From positions 196,597,481 through 196,661,480 of the forward strand of contig NC_084798.1 of NCBI RefSeq assembly GCF_963169125.1: a stretch of DNA of 64,000 nt, written 5' to 3'. The stretch's first letter is position 1, and each line of letters begins with the position of its first letter. The notes beneath the pieces were generated by a model. That model worked only from the letters and a program-made list of their open reading frames with translations, had not been told where the DNA came from and did no database searches. The translations under genes and the position numbers were made by a program. Source of the stretch: Humulus lupulus. Lineage: Eukaryota; Streptophyta; Magnoliopsida; Rosales; Cannabaceae. Below, piece after piece: positions 1 to 12,204 of the stretch.

Positions 1-993
1 CCCAAGGCGTCTGCCTTGACCAATGTCCAACAATAGCCGAACGAAACATTGAAAAGTTACCTTATAAGGTTCAATTTGGAAGTTGCCCGAGCTCGGGACG
101 TAGAGGACAGCGGTCATCTAATGGCTGTCTGAGCTGGGGTAATGCCTGGAAGCCCTCTCTGGGAAGATATGTAGAGAAAGCCTGTGACATCGTTAACCAA
201 GTTCAATCGACGAGCTCAGAGGTTTGTCAATGTAGAGGAGGCAAGGTCAGCACTAAATATGGCCTCCTAGCCCATAACTACAATGACAAACATAAACTCG
301 ACCTCGGCGGACCCATCGGCCTCGAAGCCCTCTACAGACAACCCTTCCAAAAGAAAGAAGACTGAAGGGAGTAACCCCGAGGCGGAAGGGCAAAAGAAGA
401 AGAAAAGGGAAAGATATTTCTTCGTGTACAAAGTGTATACCGAGCTGAATGAGTCTCGGGAGAATATCTACCTGGCTAATGAAAACCAGGTCCCTTTCAG
501 GCATCCGAACCCCATTAGGAACCAGAAAGCAAAGAGAGATTCTAATAAATACTGCAGATTCCATAGGGATATCGGACATACAACCGATGAATGCAGGAAA
601 CTAAAAGATGAGATAGAAGGCCTGATCTCAAGAGGATATTTCAGGCAATATGTAAGAAACCAAAATCCCAATCAGGCTTCTACCAGTCAGAGGGCAGCTG
701 CACCACCACCTGCCCAAAACAATAACTCCCGAGCCAAGGAAGACGAGAGTCCCCCTCCGATTGATGGAGAAGATGTTGTAACCATCTCGGGGGGACCTCA
801 TCTCGCAGGATTGGGCAGGAACCCCCAAAAAAGATACGTGAATGAGCTGAAAACTGGTGATGGGTCCCCTTACGAACCAAAACCAAGGGCTTCGAAACAC
901 CAGAGGGTTGAATCTCAACCTATAACTTTTACTGAGGATGACACATCTCATGTGCAGTTTCCTCACAACGACCCGTTGGTCATCACTCTTTAG
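1..993 (+). pseudogene. gag remnant of Tat-type element 1
   Basis: The C-terminal part of a retrotransposon Gag polyprotein, the structural protein of the virus-like particle. From about 115 to 282 the capsid end is readable only by switching frames. From 283 an open frame of about 236 codons runs to a TAG at 991-993. It contains a zinc-knuckle variant near 571-612 with pattern C-x2-H-x4-H-x4-C (CRFHRDIGHTTDEC), followed by the KLKDEIEGLI segment typical of this lineage. Aligned with the young element at 34431-47076, the stop at 991 replaces a glutamine codon (CAG to TAG). A second in-frame stop follows at 1015-1017. The N-terminus is outside the window. Confidence 0.85.
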
Positions 994-1017
994 CTAGCGA
1001 ATAAGAGGGTTCACTAA

Positions 1018-1368
1018 GTCCTGGTTGATAGCGAGAGCTCAGTGAATATCCTCTATAAGGCCACCTTAGAAAAGATGGGACTCACACTTCGTGACCTAAA
1101 GGCATGTGCAACGACATTGTACGGCTTTTTAGGAGAAGGGATTGCCTGTATGGGATCCATCGAATTCTCTGTGACCTTGGGAGACTTCCCGGTCTCAACA
1201 ACCAAGATGATGGAATTTGTAGTAGTGGATCTACCATCGGCCTACAACGTGCTGCTCGGGAGACCCATCCTAGTAGGGCTGGGGGCAGTTTCGTCTGTGA
1301 GGCACTTGGCCATCAAGTTCCCGACGTCTAGTGGCATCGGGACATTGAAGGGAGACCCGCTAGTATAG
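1018..1368 (+). pseudogene. Aspartic protease remnant of element 1
   Basis: Continues the gag frame after stops at 991 and 1015. A retropepsin-like protease would cleave the Gag-Pol polyprotein. The active-site region reads LVDSESSVNILY, where the young element reads LVDNGSSVNLLF. The catalytic Asp is kept, but the following Asn-Gly is lost, so activity is unlikely. Downstream, the segment VVDLPSAYNVLLGRP matches the second half of the plant Ty3 protease fold. An in-frame TAG at 1366-1368 ends the open stretch, and the region up to 1617 is readable with further stops. Confidence 0.8.
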
Positions 1369-2884
1369 AGGGAATGCTATAGCATTTCCATTAGAGGAAA
1401 GAAACAGACAAGCGCACAAACACTTGTCATAGTTCAGAATAAGGACGGAACAGTCTTCGAGATAGACGAAGAAATTGATCCGAGAATAGAGGAAGGAACT
1501 GACCTTGAGCCATTAGAAGAGCTCGAAGAGGTCAGGCTCAAAGAAGTAGACTCCCCGAAGACAGTGAAGGTAGGGAAAAACCTTGCAGAAGAAACAAAAT
1601 AGCAATTAATTTGCTTTTTGAAAAAGAACCAGGATGTTTTTGCATGGTCACATTCGGATATGGTAGGGATAAATCCAAATGTGGTAAGCCACGCTCTAAA
1701 TATTGAAAAAAAAATTCCCCCGAAGCAGCAAAAGCGAAGACTCTTGGATGACGACAGGAAGAAGGCCCTAAAAGAAGAGGTCGGCAGGTTGAAGGCAAAC
1801 CGATTCATTCGAGATGCCTTCTACCCCGATTGGGTCGCCAACCCGGTACTAGTCTCGAAACCTAACGGGACATGGTAGACCTGTATTGATTACTCCGACC
1901 TCAATAAGGCCTATCCAAAGAATCGCTTCCCCCTACCTCAAATCGACCAGCTCCTAGATGCCATAGCTGGGCATGGACTTATGTCATTCATGGATGCTTA
2001 TTTTGGATATAACCAGATCGCCATGCATGCCCTAGACCAAGAGCATACTAGTTTTGTGACAGACAAAGGACTGTATTGCTACAATGTCATGCCATTCGGA
2101 CTGAAGAATGTTGGAGCCACTTACCAACGACTCGTAAACATGATGTTCTTTGAGCAGATAGGTAATAACATGGAAGTTTATGTTGATGATATGTTGATTA
2201 AATCTAAACATAATAGTAACCATGTGGACGACCTTGAAGAATGCTTTGTCGTGTTACGGAGATATGACATGAAACTCAACCCCCAAAAGTGTTGTTTTGG
2301 AGTATCGTCAGGAAAATTCCTAGGCTTCATTGTAAACGCCCAAGGAATAGAAGCTAATCCGGACAAGATCCAGGCTTTAATTGATATGCCCTCGCCTCGA
2401 AAGCATAAGGATGTCCAAAGTTTGATTGGGCGGATGGCGGCACTAAGTAGATTTATCTCGAAATCTACAGGCCGTTGTCTTCCATTTTTCAACCTTTGGA
2501 GGGGAGGCAAAAAATTCGAGTGGACAGAAGAATGCGAGTTAGCTTTTCAGGAGCTCAAGAAGCACCTCGCAGAACCCCCCATCTTATCGAAACCCATCAC
2601 GGGGGAAGTTTTGTACCTATATCTTGCTACGACCGAGCATGCCATTAGCGTCATGCTCGTCCGAGAAGAACAGAAGGTGCAGAAGCCTGTATACTATGTC
2701 AGCAAAAGGTTACTGGAAAAGGTTTCTGGGGGTAGAGTCGAGATACCCCTTAATGGAGAGGCTGACACTCAGCCTAATTCACTCATCTCGAAAGCTCCGA
2801 CCCTATTTCCAGGCGCATCCCATTCATGTGTTGACTGATCAACCACTAAGACAAGTCTTGTCCAAGCCAGAAGCCTCGAGCTGA
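1369..2884 (+). pseudogene. Reverse transcriptase and Ty3-type RNase H remnant of element 1
   Basis: The RT domain copies element RNA into DNA. Recognisable blocks are FAWSHSDMVGI, NPVLVSKPNGTW, SFMDAYFGYNQI, MPFGLKNVGATYQRLVN and the catalytic YVDDML at 2179-2196. A TAG at 1876-1878 interrupts the block before TCIDYSDLNKA, where the young element has an arginine codon. Near 2715-2725 a frameshift moves the RNase H part (KRLL then LGVESRYPLMERL) into another frame, which stays open to 2884. The Ty3-type RNase H lacks a clear first catalytic Asp (YLYLATTEHAISVMLV), as in the other two Tat-type copies here. Confidence 0.87.
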
Positions 2885-3421
2885 TTATTAAAATGGGTCG
2901 TCAAACTCAGACAATTCGAGATTACCTACCATCCGAGGACAACCATAAGAGGACAGGCCCTGGCAGACTTCATAGTGGAATGCACCAGAGTGACCAACGA
3001 TGAAGTTATAACCCCAGCCCGCGAGCTGTGGAAACTTTATGTTGACGGGTCTTCCAATGAAAATGAGTCAGGGGTAGGAATAATACTGATCACCCCAGCA
3101 AGAATTCGATTTCACTCCGCTTTGAGATTTGACTTCGAAGCGTCAAACAACGAGGCTAAATGCGAAGCTCTATAGGTAGAACTTCGAATAGCCAAGGAAC
3201 TCAAAGCTAAGGCGATACATTGCTATAGTGACTCCCAGTTAGTGGTCAACCAAATCTTAGGGGAATACCAGGCTCGCGGGACGAGAATGGCTGCATATTT
3301 AGAAAAACGGAAGGAAGCCCTCGAGCAATTTTAATTTTACACGATAGAATAGGTTCCCTGAAAGTAAAATTCGAATGCAGACACTTTAGCCAGGCTCGCC
3401 ACATCCACCAAGGTTGATGAA
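2885..3421 (+). pseudogene. Second (archaeal-like) RNase H remnant of element 1
   Basis: An extra RNase H domain between the Ty3-type RNase H and the integrase marks Tat-lineage elements. The first catalytic block LYVDGSSNENESGVG lies near 3031-3080, then the Glu block SNNEAKCEAL, and after a TAG at 3173-3175 the Asp block YSDSQLVVNQ near 3223-3252. The end (expected ADALAKLA) is degraded to NADTLARLA. At least two stops break the frame, near 3173 and 3332. Confidence 0.8.
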
Positions 3422-4746
3422 TTGAATGTCGTGCCAATCGAACATTTATCGACACCCAGTATAACCGAGCCTGAACAGGAAGATGTATGCATGATAAACT
3501 CCAAGCCGACTTGGATGACCCCGATAATTGAGTACCTTGAGACCGGCATTCTCTTAGAAGAGCGAACCAAGGCTCGGAAGTTGATGTATCAGATCCCTAG
3601 GTATACCGTTGTGGAGGGAAGGCTATATAGAAGAGGATACTCTATGCCATTACTCAGATGTGTGACTCCACCCGAGGCTAAGAAGATCATGGAAGAAATT
3701 CATGAAGGATTCTTGGAAACCACATTGGGGGCATAGCCTATCCAAGAAAATCATACACCAAGGATACTTTTGGCCTACCATCAAGGCACATTCGTTTGAT
3801 TACGTCAAGAAATGCGACAAGTGTCAACGATTCGCCACATTCTCTCGAGCTCCACCTTTCGAGCTAACTATGATGACCTCCCCATGGCTATTTGCAGTCT
3901 GGGGAATAGACCTCATAGGCTCACTGCCAACTGGCAAAGGTGGAGTCAAATACGCAGTAGTCGTAGTAGATTACTTTACGAAGTGGACCGAGGCCGAGCC
4001 TCTAGCAACAATTACCTTGAAATAAGTCTTGGACTTCATGGTAAAGAAAATCATATGCTGATATGGGATGCCAAGGAAGATTGTGTCTGATAACGACACT
4101 CGATTCGATAGCGACCTGTTTACCAACTTTTGCAAAAAAAAATGGGATAATAAAGAGCTTATCCTTTGTGGCCCATCCCCAATCGAATGGCCAGGTCAAA
4201 GCTGTAAACAAAACCTTAAAGAGTTCTCTAAAGAAAAAGTTTGAAGAAGAAAAAGGGAAATGGCCCGAAGAATTGCCCCAAGTTTTGTGGGCATATCGAA
4301 TTACAACTCGTACTTCAACGGGACATACCCCATTTTCTCTGGCATATGGATGCGAGGCTATGCTCCCAATCGAGATCAAAATACCCACAATTCGTGCCCA
4401 CTCTTATGACCAAGCCTCGAACCAATCCCAGCTTGAAGTAAGTCTGGACCTGATTGAAGAAAGAAGGGACGAGGCACAACTAAAAAATGATGCATACCAA
4501 CAACAAGCTATTCGGTATTTCAATAAAAGAGTTCGAGATAGAAAATTCAGTGTGGGAGATTTGGTGCTGAGGCGTGTGTTCTTGGCAACATGGGATCCAG
4601 CTGCTAGCGTGCTCGGGCCTAATTGGGAAGGACCTTATCAGATCGAATCAGTCATCCGACCTGGCGTCTACAAGTTGGCTAGATTGAATGAAAGCTTGGT
4701 ACCACGAGCATGGAATGATGAACATCTACGTCCTTACTATCAGTAG
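3422..4746 (+). pseudogene. Integrase remnant of element 1, catalytic Glu replaced by Lys
   Basis: Integrase joins element DNA to the host chromosome. The linker before it starts at about 3422. The zinc-binding part is damaged: the first His region shifts frame near 3710-3735, and CDKCQRF follows at about 3814. The core has WGIDLIGSLPTGKGG (first Asp) and DNDTRFDSDLF (second Asp, in another frame). In the third block SNGQVKAVNKTLK the catalytic Glu codon has become Lys. Stops occur near 4023 and 4053. The C-terminal chromatin-side part (VGDLVLRRVF, LGPNWEGPYQIESV) is open to the TAG at 4744-4746. Confidence 0.85.
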
Positions 4747-4960
4747 TGTAGGAATGATGTCACCTGTAACCATACTTGTTTATCTGTACTATGTTCCTAT
4801 TAATAAATTATTCAAATAAAGTTCGGTTTTGTTTCAATATGCTGTATTTTTTGCAAACTCCCTTAATTTAATAACCTATGGTCACACTCATAGGATATTA
4901 AGGGGGCATTAGTGGTACATATACCATCAGCTTGAAAAAATGAAATAGCATATATCAAAA
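4747..4960 (+). other. Short spacer after pol of element 1
   Basis: AT-rich sequence after the pol stop with polyadenylation-like AATAAA/AAATAAAG words near 4801-4822. A short GTCACACTCATAGG segment follows. No coding signal was seen. Confidence 0.5.
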
Positions 4961-5330
4961 GCATACAAGTGTTTGGATTTAACCAAATACGCGAGCTAAG
5001 ATAGTTTGGAGGCAACCAAATTATTAAAAATAAAGTATTTGGATATAACCAAATACGCGAGATAAGATAGTTTGGAGACAACCAAATTATTAAAAATGAA
5101 GTGTTTGGATATAACCAAATACGCGAGCTAAGATGTTTTGGATATAACCAAATTATTAAAATAAAATTCTTGGATATAACCAAATTGTGGAAGAATAAAA
5201 ATGTTTGGATGTAACCAAATACGGGAATATAAGTGTATGAATTACAAACCAAACACGACCTGAATAGGTTTGGAAGGAACCAGCTAAAACTAATCGATAG
5301 TAAATTGGAACACAACCGACTTCAAACTAA
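4960..5330. repeat. Hairpin-forming tandem repeat array of element 1
   Basis: About six degenerate units carrying TTTGGATATAACCAAA-type inverted repeats (TTTGG stem, CCAAA partner), alternating with GCGAGCTAAGATAG spacers. The long period is about 65 bp. The array lies exactly between the 3' end of pol (+ strand) and the 3' end of the antisense gene (- strand). The same position holds unrelated hairpin arrays in the other two Tat-type elements. Confidence 0.8.
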
Positions 5331-5815
5331 GTCAAGATCGAGGATGGAATATCCCGCGAAAGGGTAGTTTCGGCCTCATAACCTTGGGGAGCTACCCAAG
5401 GACGAGGAAAAGTAACTAAAAAAGCAAGATATAACGAAACCACTTACGTTACACGCCATAGAAGTACTTTTGGGTGCATGGTAAAAGTAATTTTCGGCCT
5501 TGACAAATAATGAGATCGGATACGGATATATCGTGCAAACTATGCATGAATGCATTGAAGCTCGAGCCTAAAAATCCACCGCATGTTTGTATGAATAAAC
5601 CGACATAAGGACACTTTAATATAAATTGCGCGAAATATTTCGACCTAAGAAATGTAAAGCAAATATATTAAAGTAAAGTCAAATGCGGTATCATAAATAT
5701 CATAAGAAAATAGCTCTTTCACGAGCTATAAATTGTCTTAGCCCCAGGGGCATAAAAAGCAGAAAATAAAAAAATATTACAAAAAATTTGAAGGGACGCA
5801 ACCCCAGGTAGAGAC
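5331..5815. other. Spacer between repeat array and antisense gene of element 1
   Basis: No open frame of note. AT-rich sequence with scattered GAGCTC and CCTTGGGGAGCTACCCAAGG words, the last forming a short inverted repeat (CCTTGGG with CCCAAGG) near 5381-5400. It would be the 3' untranslated part of the antisense transcript. Confidence 0.4.
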
Positions 5816-8598
5816 TTAGGAGGGAGGAGCATCCTCCTTAGCCTTTTCGGCATCCTCCTTGGCTCTCTCTGCCTCCTCCTCATCGAGCTGAGCTTGCGAC
5901 TTGGCCACTAGTTCTGCCTCGAAAGAGCCTAAGAAGCTGGTATCGAGATCGACATTACTGGTCCAGATCCTATACATGGCCAGGTCGATCGCCCGATCCT
6001 TCTTCTCCTTAAACTCTGCAAGGAGACGAGCCTTTTCGCCCTCCATAATATCAAAAGTGGCAGCCTTTTCCTCCTCAAGCTTGGCATTGATCTTCTCAAG
6101 CTCTGCAACCTAGGCATTCACCTTCTCAAGCTCCGCAAGCCGAGCATTCACCTTCTCGAGCAAGGCTGTCTTGGCCTTTAGTTGTTCAGCTTCAGCCTCC
6201 ATCTTTGCCTTTGTGGCCTTGAACTCGTCACTAAGCTTGAGTTAGAGATCCTTCGACTCCTGAGCATAAGACACGCTCAAATGAACCTCATTGTTCAACT
6301 TATAATTAAGTTGAGCAAAGACAGCAAGAGTCTGACACACAAAGAAATCAAATTAGAACATGAACTAAGTATAAATACAACTAGCAACGAGATGAGGAAG
6401 GTTACCGCAGCAGTGAGCTCAATACTCTTCTCATAAAGAGTGTTGCAGTCTCGAGCATTGTTCAAGAACTGCCAATGAGGGGCGTCGAAGCTACCAAAAC
6501 TCTGGCCCACTCGAGACAAAATGTCTGAACCAAGTGTAGCCCCGTGGGATCCGGCTGAATTGTCGATTACATACTCATCAACGTGAGTAGAAATCGACAG
6601 CAGATGCATTTTGGAGGCCGAAGGCTTTTTCGGAGGTGAACCAAGTGCAGAGTGGACCAGGGTCGGAGGAGGCACAGGAGGAACGACCGTAGAGGACGCC
6701 TCGACCTGAGGAGTCAGATCCACAGTTGGATCTGGTGGGGGAGGTGTTCTCTCGGTCCTCTTAAGGAGCTTGCAGGTCATTCTGATTTCCGCGACCCCCT
6801 CGGGCGCTTACTCCTTTGGGCTCCCTCACCACTAGGGAGCACAGAGTCGAGGTCGGAATCCATATCACCTGCACATTCACATCACATTATGAGATATTCC
6901 AAGACAAAAAAAGTTAGCATGATGCAGACAGGGAAAGAATAAAAAGACAAGTAGAGAGAAACCTAACTAGAACTCTCCCCCGAGCTCGTGCTCGGCGACC
7001 ACATAATTCCCCCATCTTCAGAGGAGGCGGGGGGAGTACCTCCCCTATAAGTGGAAGTCAACCTCGAAAGGTCTCTATAGTCGTTTATCCCGTATTGAAC
7101 AGCTATTCCGTTCCATACCTCGTTCAGACTATACATGGTGTCATACTTCTCGAGCCAGCTATCAAACCTATGTACTCTCTCATCTACCCAGGAACAAACA
7201 TAAAAATGGTCCCTGTCGTCCTTGCACAATACTAATCTATCGGGCTTGTGCTTAAGTAGTGAAGGAGACCACAAATCCGAGCTAAGGATGACTGTACCTC
7301 TGTCACTCGAGGCTTCATCAATGGCCTCATTCCCTAATTGTGGTCTCCTGCAGCGTCGAACTGGAGATGGAGGCTTAGCATTTCGCTTCGGAGGGAGCCT
7401 GCTGGTTGGGAGAGGCACAAGCTCCCACTGGGCATATTTTTTGTTGGATCAGTTGAATGTGGACTGATCCTTCTCCAAGAGGCCGCAAACTCGGAGGTTG
7501 TCTTCGTGTAGGAGATAGGAGAGGGACCTCCTGTCATAGGGGAGTTGGAGCAGAGCCTCCTTGTGCTCTTTCATCTCCTTGGTGGGAGTGGGACGATGAT
7601 AGTTAGCTGAAAAATTGAACATATTGTGACTAAGCGCGAGCTCAAACAAAACTCGAGCACAAAAAGAAGAAATTAGTTGGGGACTTACGAATTCGTCTGA
7701 ACGAATAGTATCTGGAGGGAGCTAGACCATCTGTCCAGAAGAAAGCCTTCTTGAAATCTAGAGGATGGTTGGGAAGATCCTTGAAGATCTTCTTCTCCTT
7801 AGGATAGCTCGAGAGGTAATAGAAGCTGTCCCCTCCCCGAGCTCGAGAGGGATTGCTTTTCAGACAAAAGAGATACAGGATCTCTTTTGGTGAAGGTCCT
7901 TCCCACTTTAGCTCATGGTAAAGCGACCTTAGGGCGGACAAAACCCTATACGAGTTGGTGTTGAGCTGGAAAGGGGCGAGCCCAATGAAGTCCGTGAAGT
8001 TTTTGAAAAAAGACTTCAAGGGCAATACAGCCCCTACCTTCATATGTTCCTGGCTCCAAGCTGCATATATTAGCTTGTTGTCAGGATTCCCATCTCTCGT
8101 GGTGTGGCAACTTTGCTCGTGGGAGCTCGGAGCTCGATACCTCAGCAAGCCCAACAGTCAGATATTATGGAGGGCCAGAATGTCAGAGATTCGCCCTAAT
8201 GAAGAGATCGAGCTCCAATAATGCTCGGCCTCAAAAAATTCCCTCTTCAAGGTGGGGATGGAGGTTGGTTGTGAGGTAGAAGGTTCCCCCATCAGTAAGA
8301 ATTGGAGATCACTTGGCCTAAAGGAAACTGTCACTTTGAGCGTAGAGTCGAGGGGAATCGGTCTAGGCTTGGGATCCAAATCTGGGTAGATGGCGACCCT
8401 TAGTCTTTTCCTTTTTCATTCTTCAAACTCGTCTATCTGATGTCGAAAATGATCGCGAATGTCTTCTTGCTCACACCTCAGTTCGTGCTCTCGAATCAAG
8501 CGCTGGTTCCGAGTAAAAGGGGACTCCGGGCTCGGAGTTACTGGTGAATAAGGAATCGCGAGCTTTGACCCCCACCACTTTCCCAAGTTCTGTGGCAT
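5816..8598 (-). pseudogene. Antisense accessory gene of Tat-type element 1 (PF04195-like domain plus coiled coil), decayed
   Basis: Reads opposite to gag-pol. Model, from 5' to 3' on the - strand: exon 8598-7689, donor GTAAGT at 7688-7683, acceptor TTTTTCAG giving an exon from 7606, an exon from about 6869, and a coiled-coil exon from about 6330 to the TGA at 5816. The 7689/7606 junction keeps the reading phase (1 nt plus 2 nt). The first exon has the putative gypsy-type transposon domain (GLAPFQLNTNSYRVLSALR, ILYLFCLKSNP, FYYLSSYP). The second has a basic and proline-rich region. The last is Glu/Lys/Ala-rich coiled coil ending with MYRIWTSNVDLDTSFLGSF. In-frame stops at about 8416, 8158 and 7449 break it. 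Function is unknown. Confidence 0.72.
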
Positions 8599-9074
8599 CT
8601 AGCAAGAGAGCAAAAAGGTGAGGGCCAAGCGAACAAGAAATAATGAAAAAATGGGATGACCTAAGCTTGAATGATCGAGGCTACAAGGAAAACTCAATCC
8701 AAAGGACGAGGCCAGTCTTAGAGCGTGTATTCCATCGAAAGAAAGGAAGGTGGATTTATTTTTGAAGATCCCAATATTTTAGGGAAAAAGTTGGCGGTTA
8801 CCCAAAGAGTGGAATTTTTGGGAAATGTGCATTTTACAAAACCCTAATTTTATACCCGATATCTTGATGTACAAGATATGCCATTCAAAATTCAAAAAAT
8901 TCAGTCAAAGAACCATATCTGGGTCTTCTACGCGTGAACTAGGTTTGGAACCCATGATATCAGACCTTAAGACTAGTATGTACTCAAGCATTCTAATGTG
9001 CAAAACTAGAAAGGGAACTAATAGTGCAGCAAAAATATATGGGCATACAAAGTTATGAACAGAAACTTACACAA
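8599..9074 (-). other. Probable leader intron of antisense gene, element 1
   Basis: On the - strand a GTAAGT donor lies at 9070-9065 and a polypyrimidine acceptor (TTTTTGCTCTCTTGCTAG) ends at 8599, just before an ATG at 8598. The 472-bp length is close to the matching leader intron in the young element (about 490 bp). A 32-codon upstream frame beginning at 9168 (- strand) precedes the donor but does not join in frame to the ATG at 8598. Confidence 0.5.
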
Positions 9075-9274
9075 TGCAATTGACGGAAAAAGAGAGATCG
9101 ATGATTGAATAAGTGGTTGCAAGAACGATCTCACAGAGTCGAAGAGGTGAACGTTGCTCTGTTTTCATGGCTTCGAGAACGTGCAAGAATTGGGCAATAT
9201 TCTCTGGTTTTTTCTTCTTTTCTCTCTGAAAAGGCTTGAACGTGAAGATAAAATGGGGACGACAAATAGATTCC

Positions 9275-9282
9275 TATTTATA
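9275..9282 (-). promoter_or_regulatory. TATA box of antisense gene, element 1
   Basis: TATAAATA on the - strand, about 200 bp upstream of the leader donor. It is outside and upstream (in the - direction) of the coding frames and distinct from the LTR promoter at 12512. The other two Tat-type elements have a TATA-like word at the matching place. Confidence 0.5.
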
Positions 9283-9535
9283 AACCCATGGGAGTGTAAA
9301 AGGCCAGATTAATCTGAGCCATTGGCCAGATCAGATCAAACGGCCAGGGATCTGTGAGTTGATAGTACCATAAAGAATGGCAGGTGAATAGACGTGGGCA
9401 GGTTTCCAAGGTACTCAAGTACTTTGAGTGATCAATACCCGTTTGATGCGTGTCCACACTCGAGTCTTTTTTATGGTATAGTTTCTAATAGGAGCAGTTC
9501 AAAAGTTTCCTTCTCATAGGATTCGAACTGATACT

Positions 9536-9550
9536 TTTGAGGGGGAAAAC
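9536..9550 (+). other. Polypurine tract of element 1
   Basis: The purine run TGAGGGGGAAAAC sits directly before the 3' LTR start at 9551, the position where second-strand DNA synthesis is primed. Confidence 0.65.
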
Positions 9551-9819
9551 TATTACACCCAGATTTCGAGACCAGAGGTTATGACCTTGAAAACTAGACT
9601 CGTCAAGTGTGAGCTCGAAATGTATGAAATGCATTGAATGGCCCAGCTGTAAGATCTCCGAAGTAAAATGATGACCTCGAATATGTGTAACCTCGGGATG
9701 CTTTCTGAGTTCGAAATGACATGACGTCAGGATACATTCGTTATCGATTGTCTTCGGATTAAACAGTCCAAGCTTGGGAAGTGCAGGCTCAAGTGTGATA
9801 GCTTCGATAGTGACAATAT

Positions 9820-12204
9820 TGTAACGACCCAAATTCGCTAATAAGGCTTAAGGGCCTTGATTAGTGTGCCTGGAGGGCATAATGGGAACTATATGTGATT
9901 TAATGATTTAAAGCATGTTGTATGGCTATTAGAATATTTGAGATGCATGGCTATGTGTATTAGTATGCATGTAGGCCCTGATTAGTTTAGAAATGACATA
10001 ATTGTAATTTTGGCCCGTTGAGGGCATAACTGTATATATATGCGATAATTGTTGAGACCACATTATTATGTGGATATATCTGTGATCTGTGACTTGAGAC
10101 GATCCTAGTGAGAAGATTAGCGAAAAAGTCATGGCGGTGATTTATACCCGGCTAGGGGTGAGCCTGGGGGTATAAATGGGAATTTAGTGAGTATACTGGA
10201 GTCTATTTTGACATCGAGGAATATAATTGGTGATTAATTAGGTATCGAGAAGTAAGCGAGAAATATTAGAGACACTTGAGGAATTAGCGGGAATTGGGTA
10301 AAATGACCAAAATGCCCTAAGTGGAGTAAAGGTTTAAAATTAAAAGGGAGGGCATAATGGTCAATTGGCTTACAAGAGATAAGTGTGTTGAGGCTTTATA
10401 CTTAGTGGAAATTGTAGAAAAAGGTAGAAGGTTGTGGAAAGAAAGAAAAGAAGGAAAAGGAAGAAAAAGAAAAGGGAGAAAACAGAACAGTTTTTCCAAA
10501 GGGTCAGTTTGTGGTTCTCTCACCATTTTTCTTCAATTTTCTTGGGGCAAGACTCAGAAGGGAGCTAGGTTAGGCTGAGCAACAAGAGTACTAGGCTAAG
10601 CTTGAAGGGCTGGCAAAGGGTTAGCAAGAACACATCAGTATTTGAGGTAAGCCTTTAGAGTTTTCAGTTCTGGTTTGGCTTGTTTAAGCTGAGTTGATGG
10701 GAAATTTAGGGGAATTCAAGCCAAGGATTGAGGAGGAGCAAGCTAAGGAGGTCTAGAAGCTAACCCAAAGTTGAATTTCCATCAAAGATATAAAATTCTA
10801 AGCTTTAAACTTTGAAGGTTTGATTGTCTTTGCTAAGTTTCTGAAGTCTATGAGCAACAATGGTGAATTTTGAGATTAGGGATGCATGTGATTGGGTTTT
10901 GAGTATTTGGGATGCTTGGAATGAGTGGAGTGTGTTAATAAGCTTGTTTTTAAGTTTGGTGAAGGTTTGGAGAAGTTTTGGTTAAGTTTGGCTCGGGGAA
11001 ATCGCAGGAAGGGAAAATGTGATGTTGGCTGTCTGTGACTAGTGCTACAGCGCTAGCCTTGGGGCACTGTAGCGCTAGGCCATGCTTTCTGGGGGATTTT
11101 GGTTCTGCTTGTAGCGCTGTAGCACCCTCCTTAGAGCGCTGTAGCGTTGCCCTGTTTCCAGAAAGGGATTTTAGGGTTATTTACAAGGGTTTTTGACCAA
11201 GGGTTCGGGGTTCGATTCCACCACTCTGTTTGGTGGAATTAGGACTTCCCGGGGGCTCGGGATTGGTCCCGAGGCTAAGTTTTGGACTTGAGGTTTGGTG
11301 ATGAATTTGACCTATGGTTGTGATTAGGTGAGTGCTAAGGCTCGAGAGGGATCGTGCTTAAGGAGTCAAGTGATCAAAGCTAGCGACTCTAAAGGTAAAA
11401 AAACTACACCCAGTTATATGTTTGTGATGGGACTAAGAGCTCCCGATATCTGTATAATGTCAATGATGGTATTACGCCATGATACATGTGATAGCGGCCT
11501 AAGGGTGCCGTACACAATATTTGTGCACAGGGCGCGGCTTGGCCACTGGTAGCCGAGGATAGCTTAATATTCACTAAGCTCGGTTTAAGCGGGCCGGATT
11601 CAGTGGGATAACGGAAGGTGCGGCCTGAGGGCGCTAACCCTAGTTATCATTTGTAAATTGATATATGATATGAGTTGATATGTTAATATGCTAAATATTT
11701 GGTTATTCTGAATGTTTATATGATTGAGAACATGTTTATGCAATGTGAGATATTGGATTATCTGTTGATTGCTTATGCTCTGTTATTGTGTTTTCTTGCT
11801 GGGCCTTGGCTCACGGGTGCTACGTGGTGCAGGTAAAGGCAAAGGTAAGTTAGACCAGTCCTGAGATGGAGAGTTGCGGGGCTGAATGTACATAGCCAGT
11901 TGTTCGGTCGCTTTGGCCGAGGAGTGGATCAGGACAGGGATCACTGAACTGTCTATTTTGCCTTAGTATGGCTAATATCGTATCTAGATCGTGAATCTTT
12001 TGTAAATGGTTTAAACCTATTATTTTGGGATCCCGTGTAAACAGGAAATGTTATATATAAGAAATGTGACTTTTAAGACCAAAATCTTTTAACCCTAGTA
12101 CATTATAGTTTCAGTAACACGATTTTAACTAAATGACTTGATTAGCAAGTCTAGGACTTTTATAAACACATAGTGTAATGATCTTGGCTATCCAGGGCGT
12201 TACA
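9820..12204 (+). mobile_element. Solo LTR of a Ty3/gypsy-like family, nested in the LTR of element 1
   Basis: 2385 bp beginning TGTAACGACCC and ending GGGCGTTACA, with a matching 5-bp target duplication AATAT at 9815-9819 and 12205-12209. No internal coding is present, so it is a solo LTR left by recombination between two LTRs. Shared blocks with the element at 20624-22849 (for example GGCCTTGATTAGTGTGCC at the start and GTGGTGCAGGTAA near the end) show one family. The long length and palindromic ends recall Tekay-like chromovirus LTRs; that lineage call is inference. Short ORFs inside are not convincing genes. Confidence 0.9.

Noticed and set aside
9071..9168. First coding exon of the element 1 accessory gene starting at 9168 on the - strand
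   Set aside because: Splicing to the acceptor at 8599 puts it out of frame with the following exon; more likely an upstream ORF or chance.
10317..11552. Open frames inside the first solo LTR
   Set aside because: They lie in LTR sequence that is not conserved as coding in the related LTR at 20624-22849.
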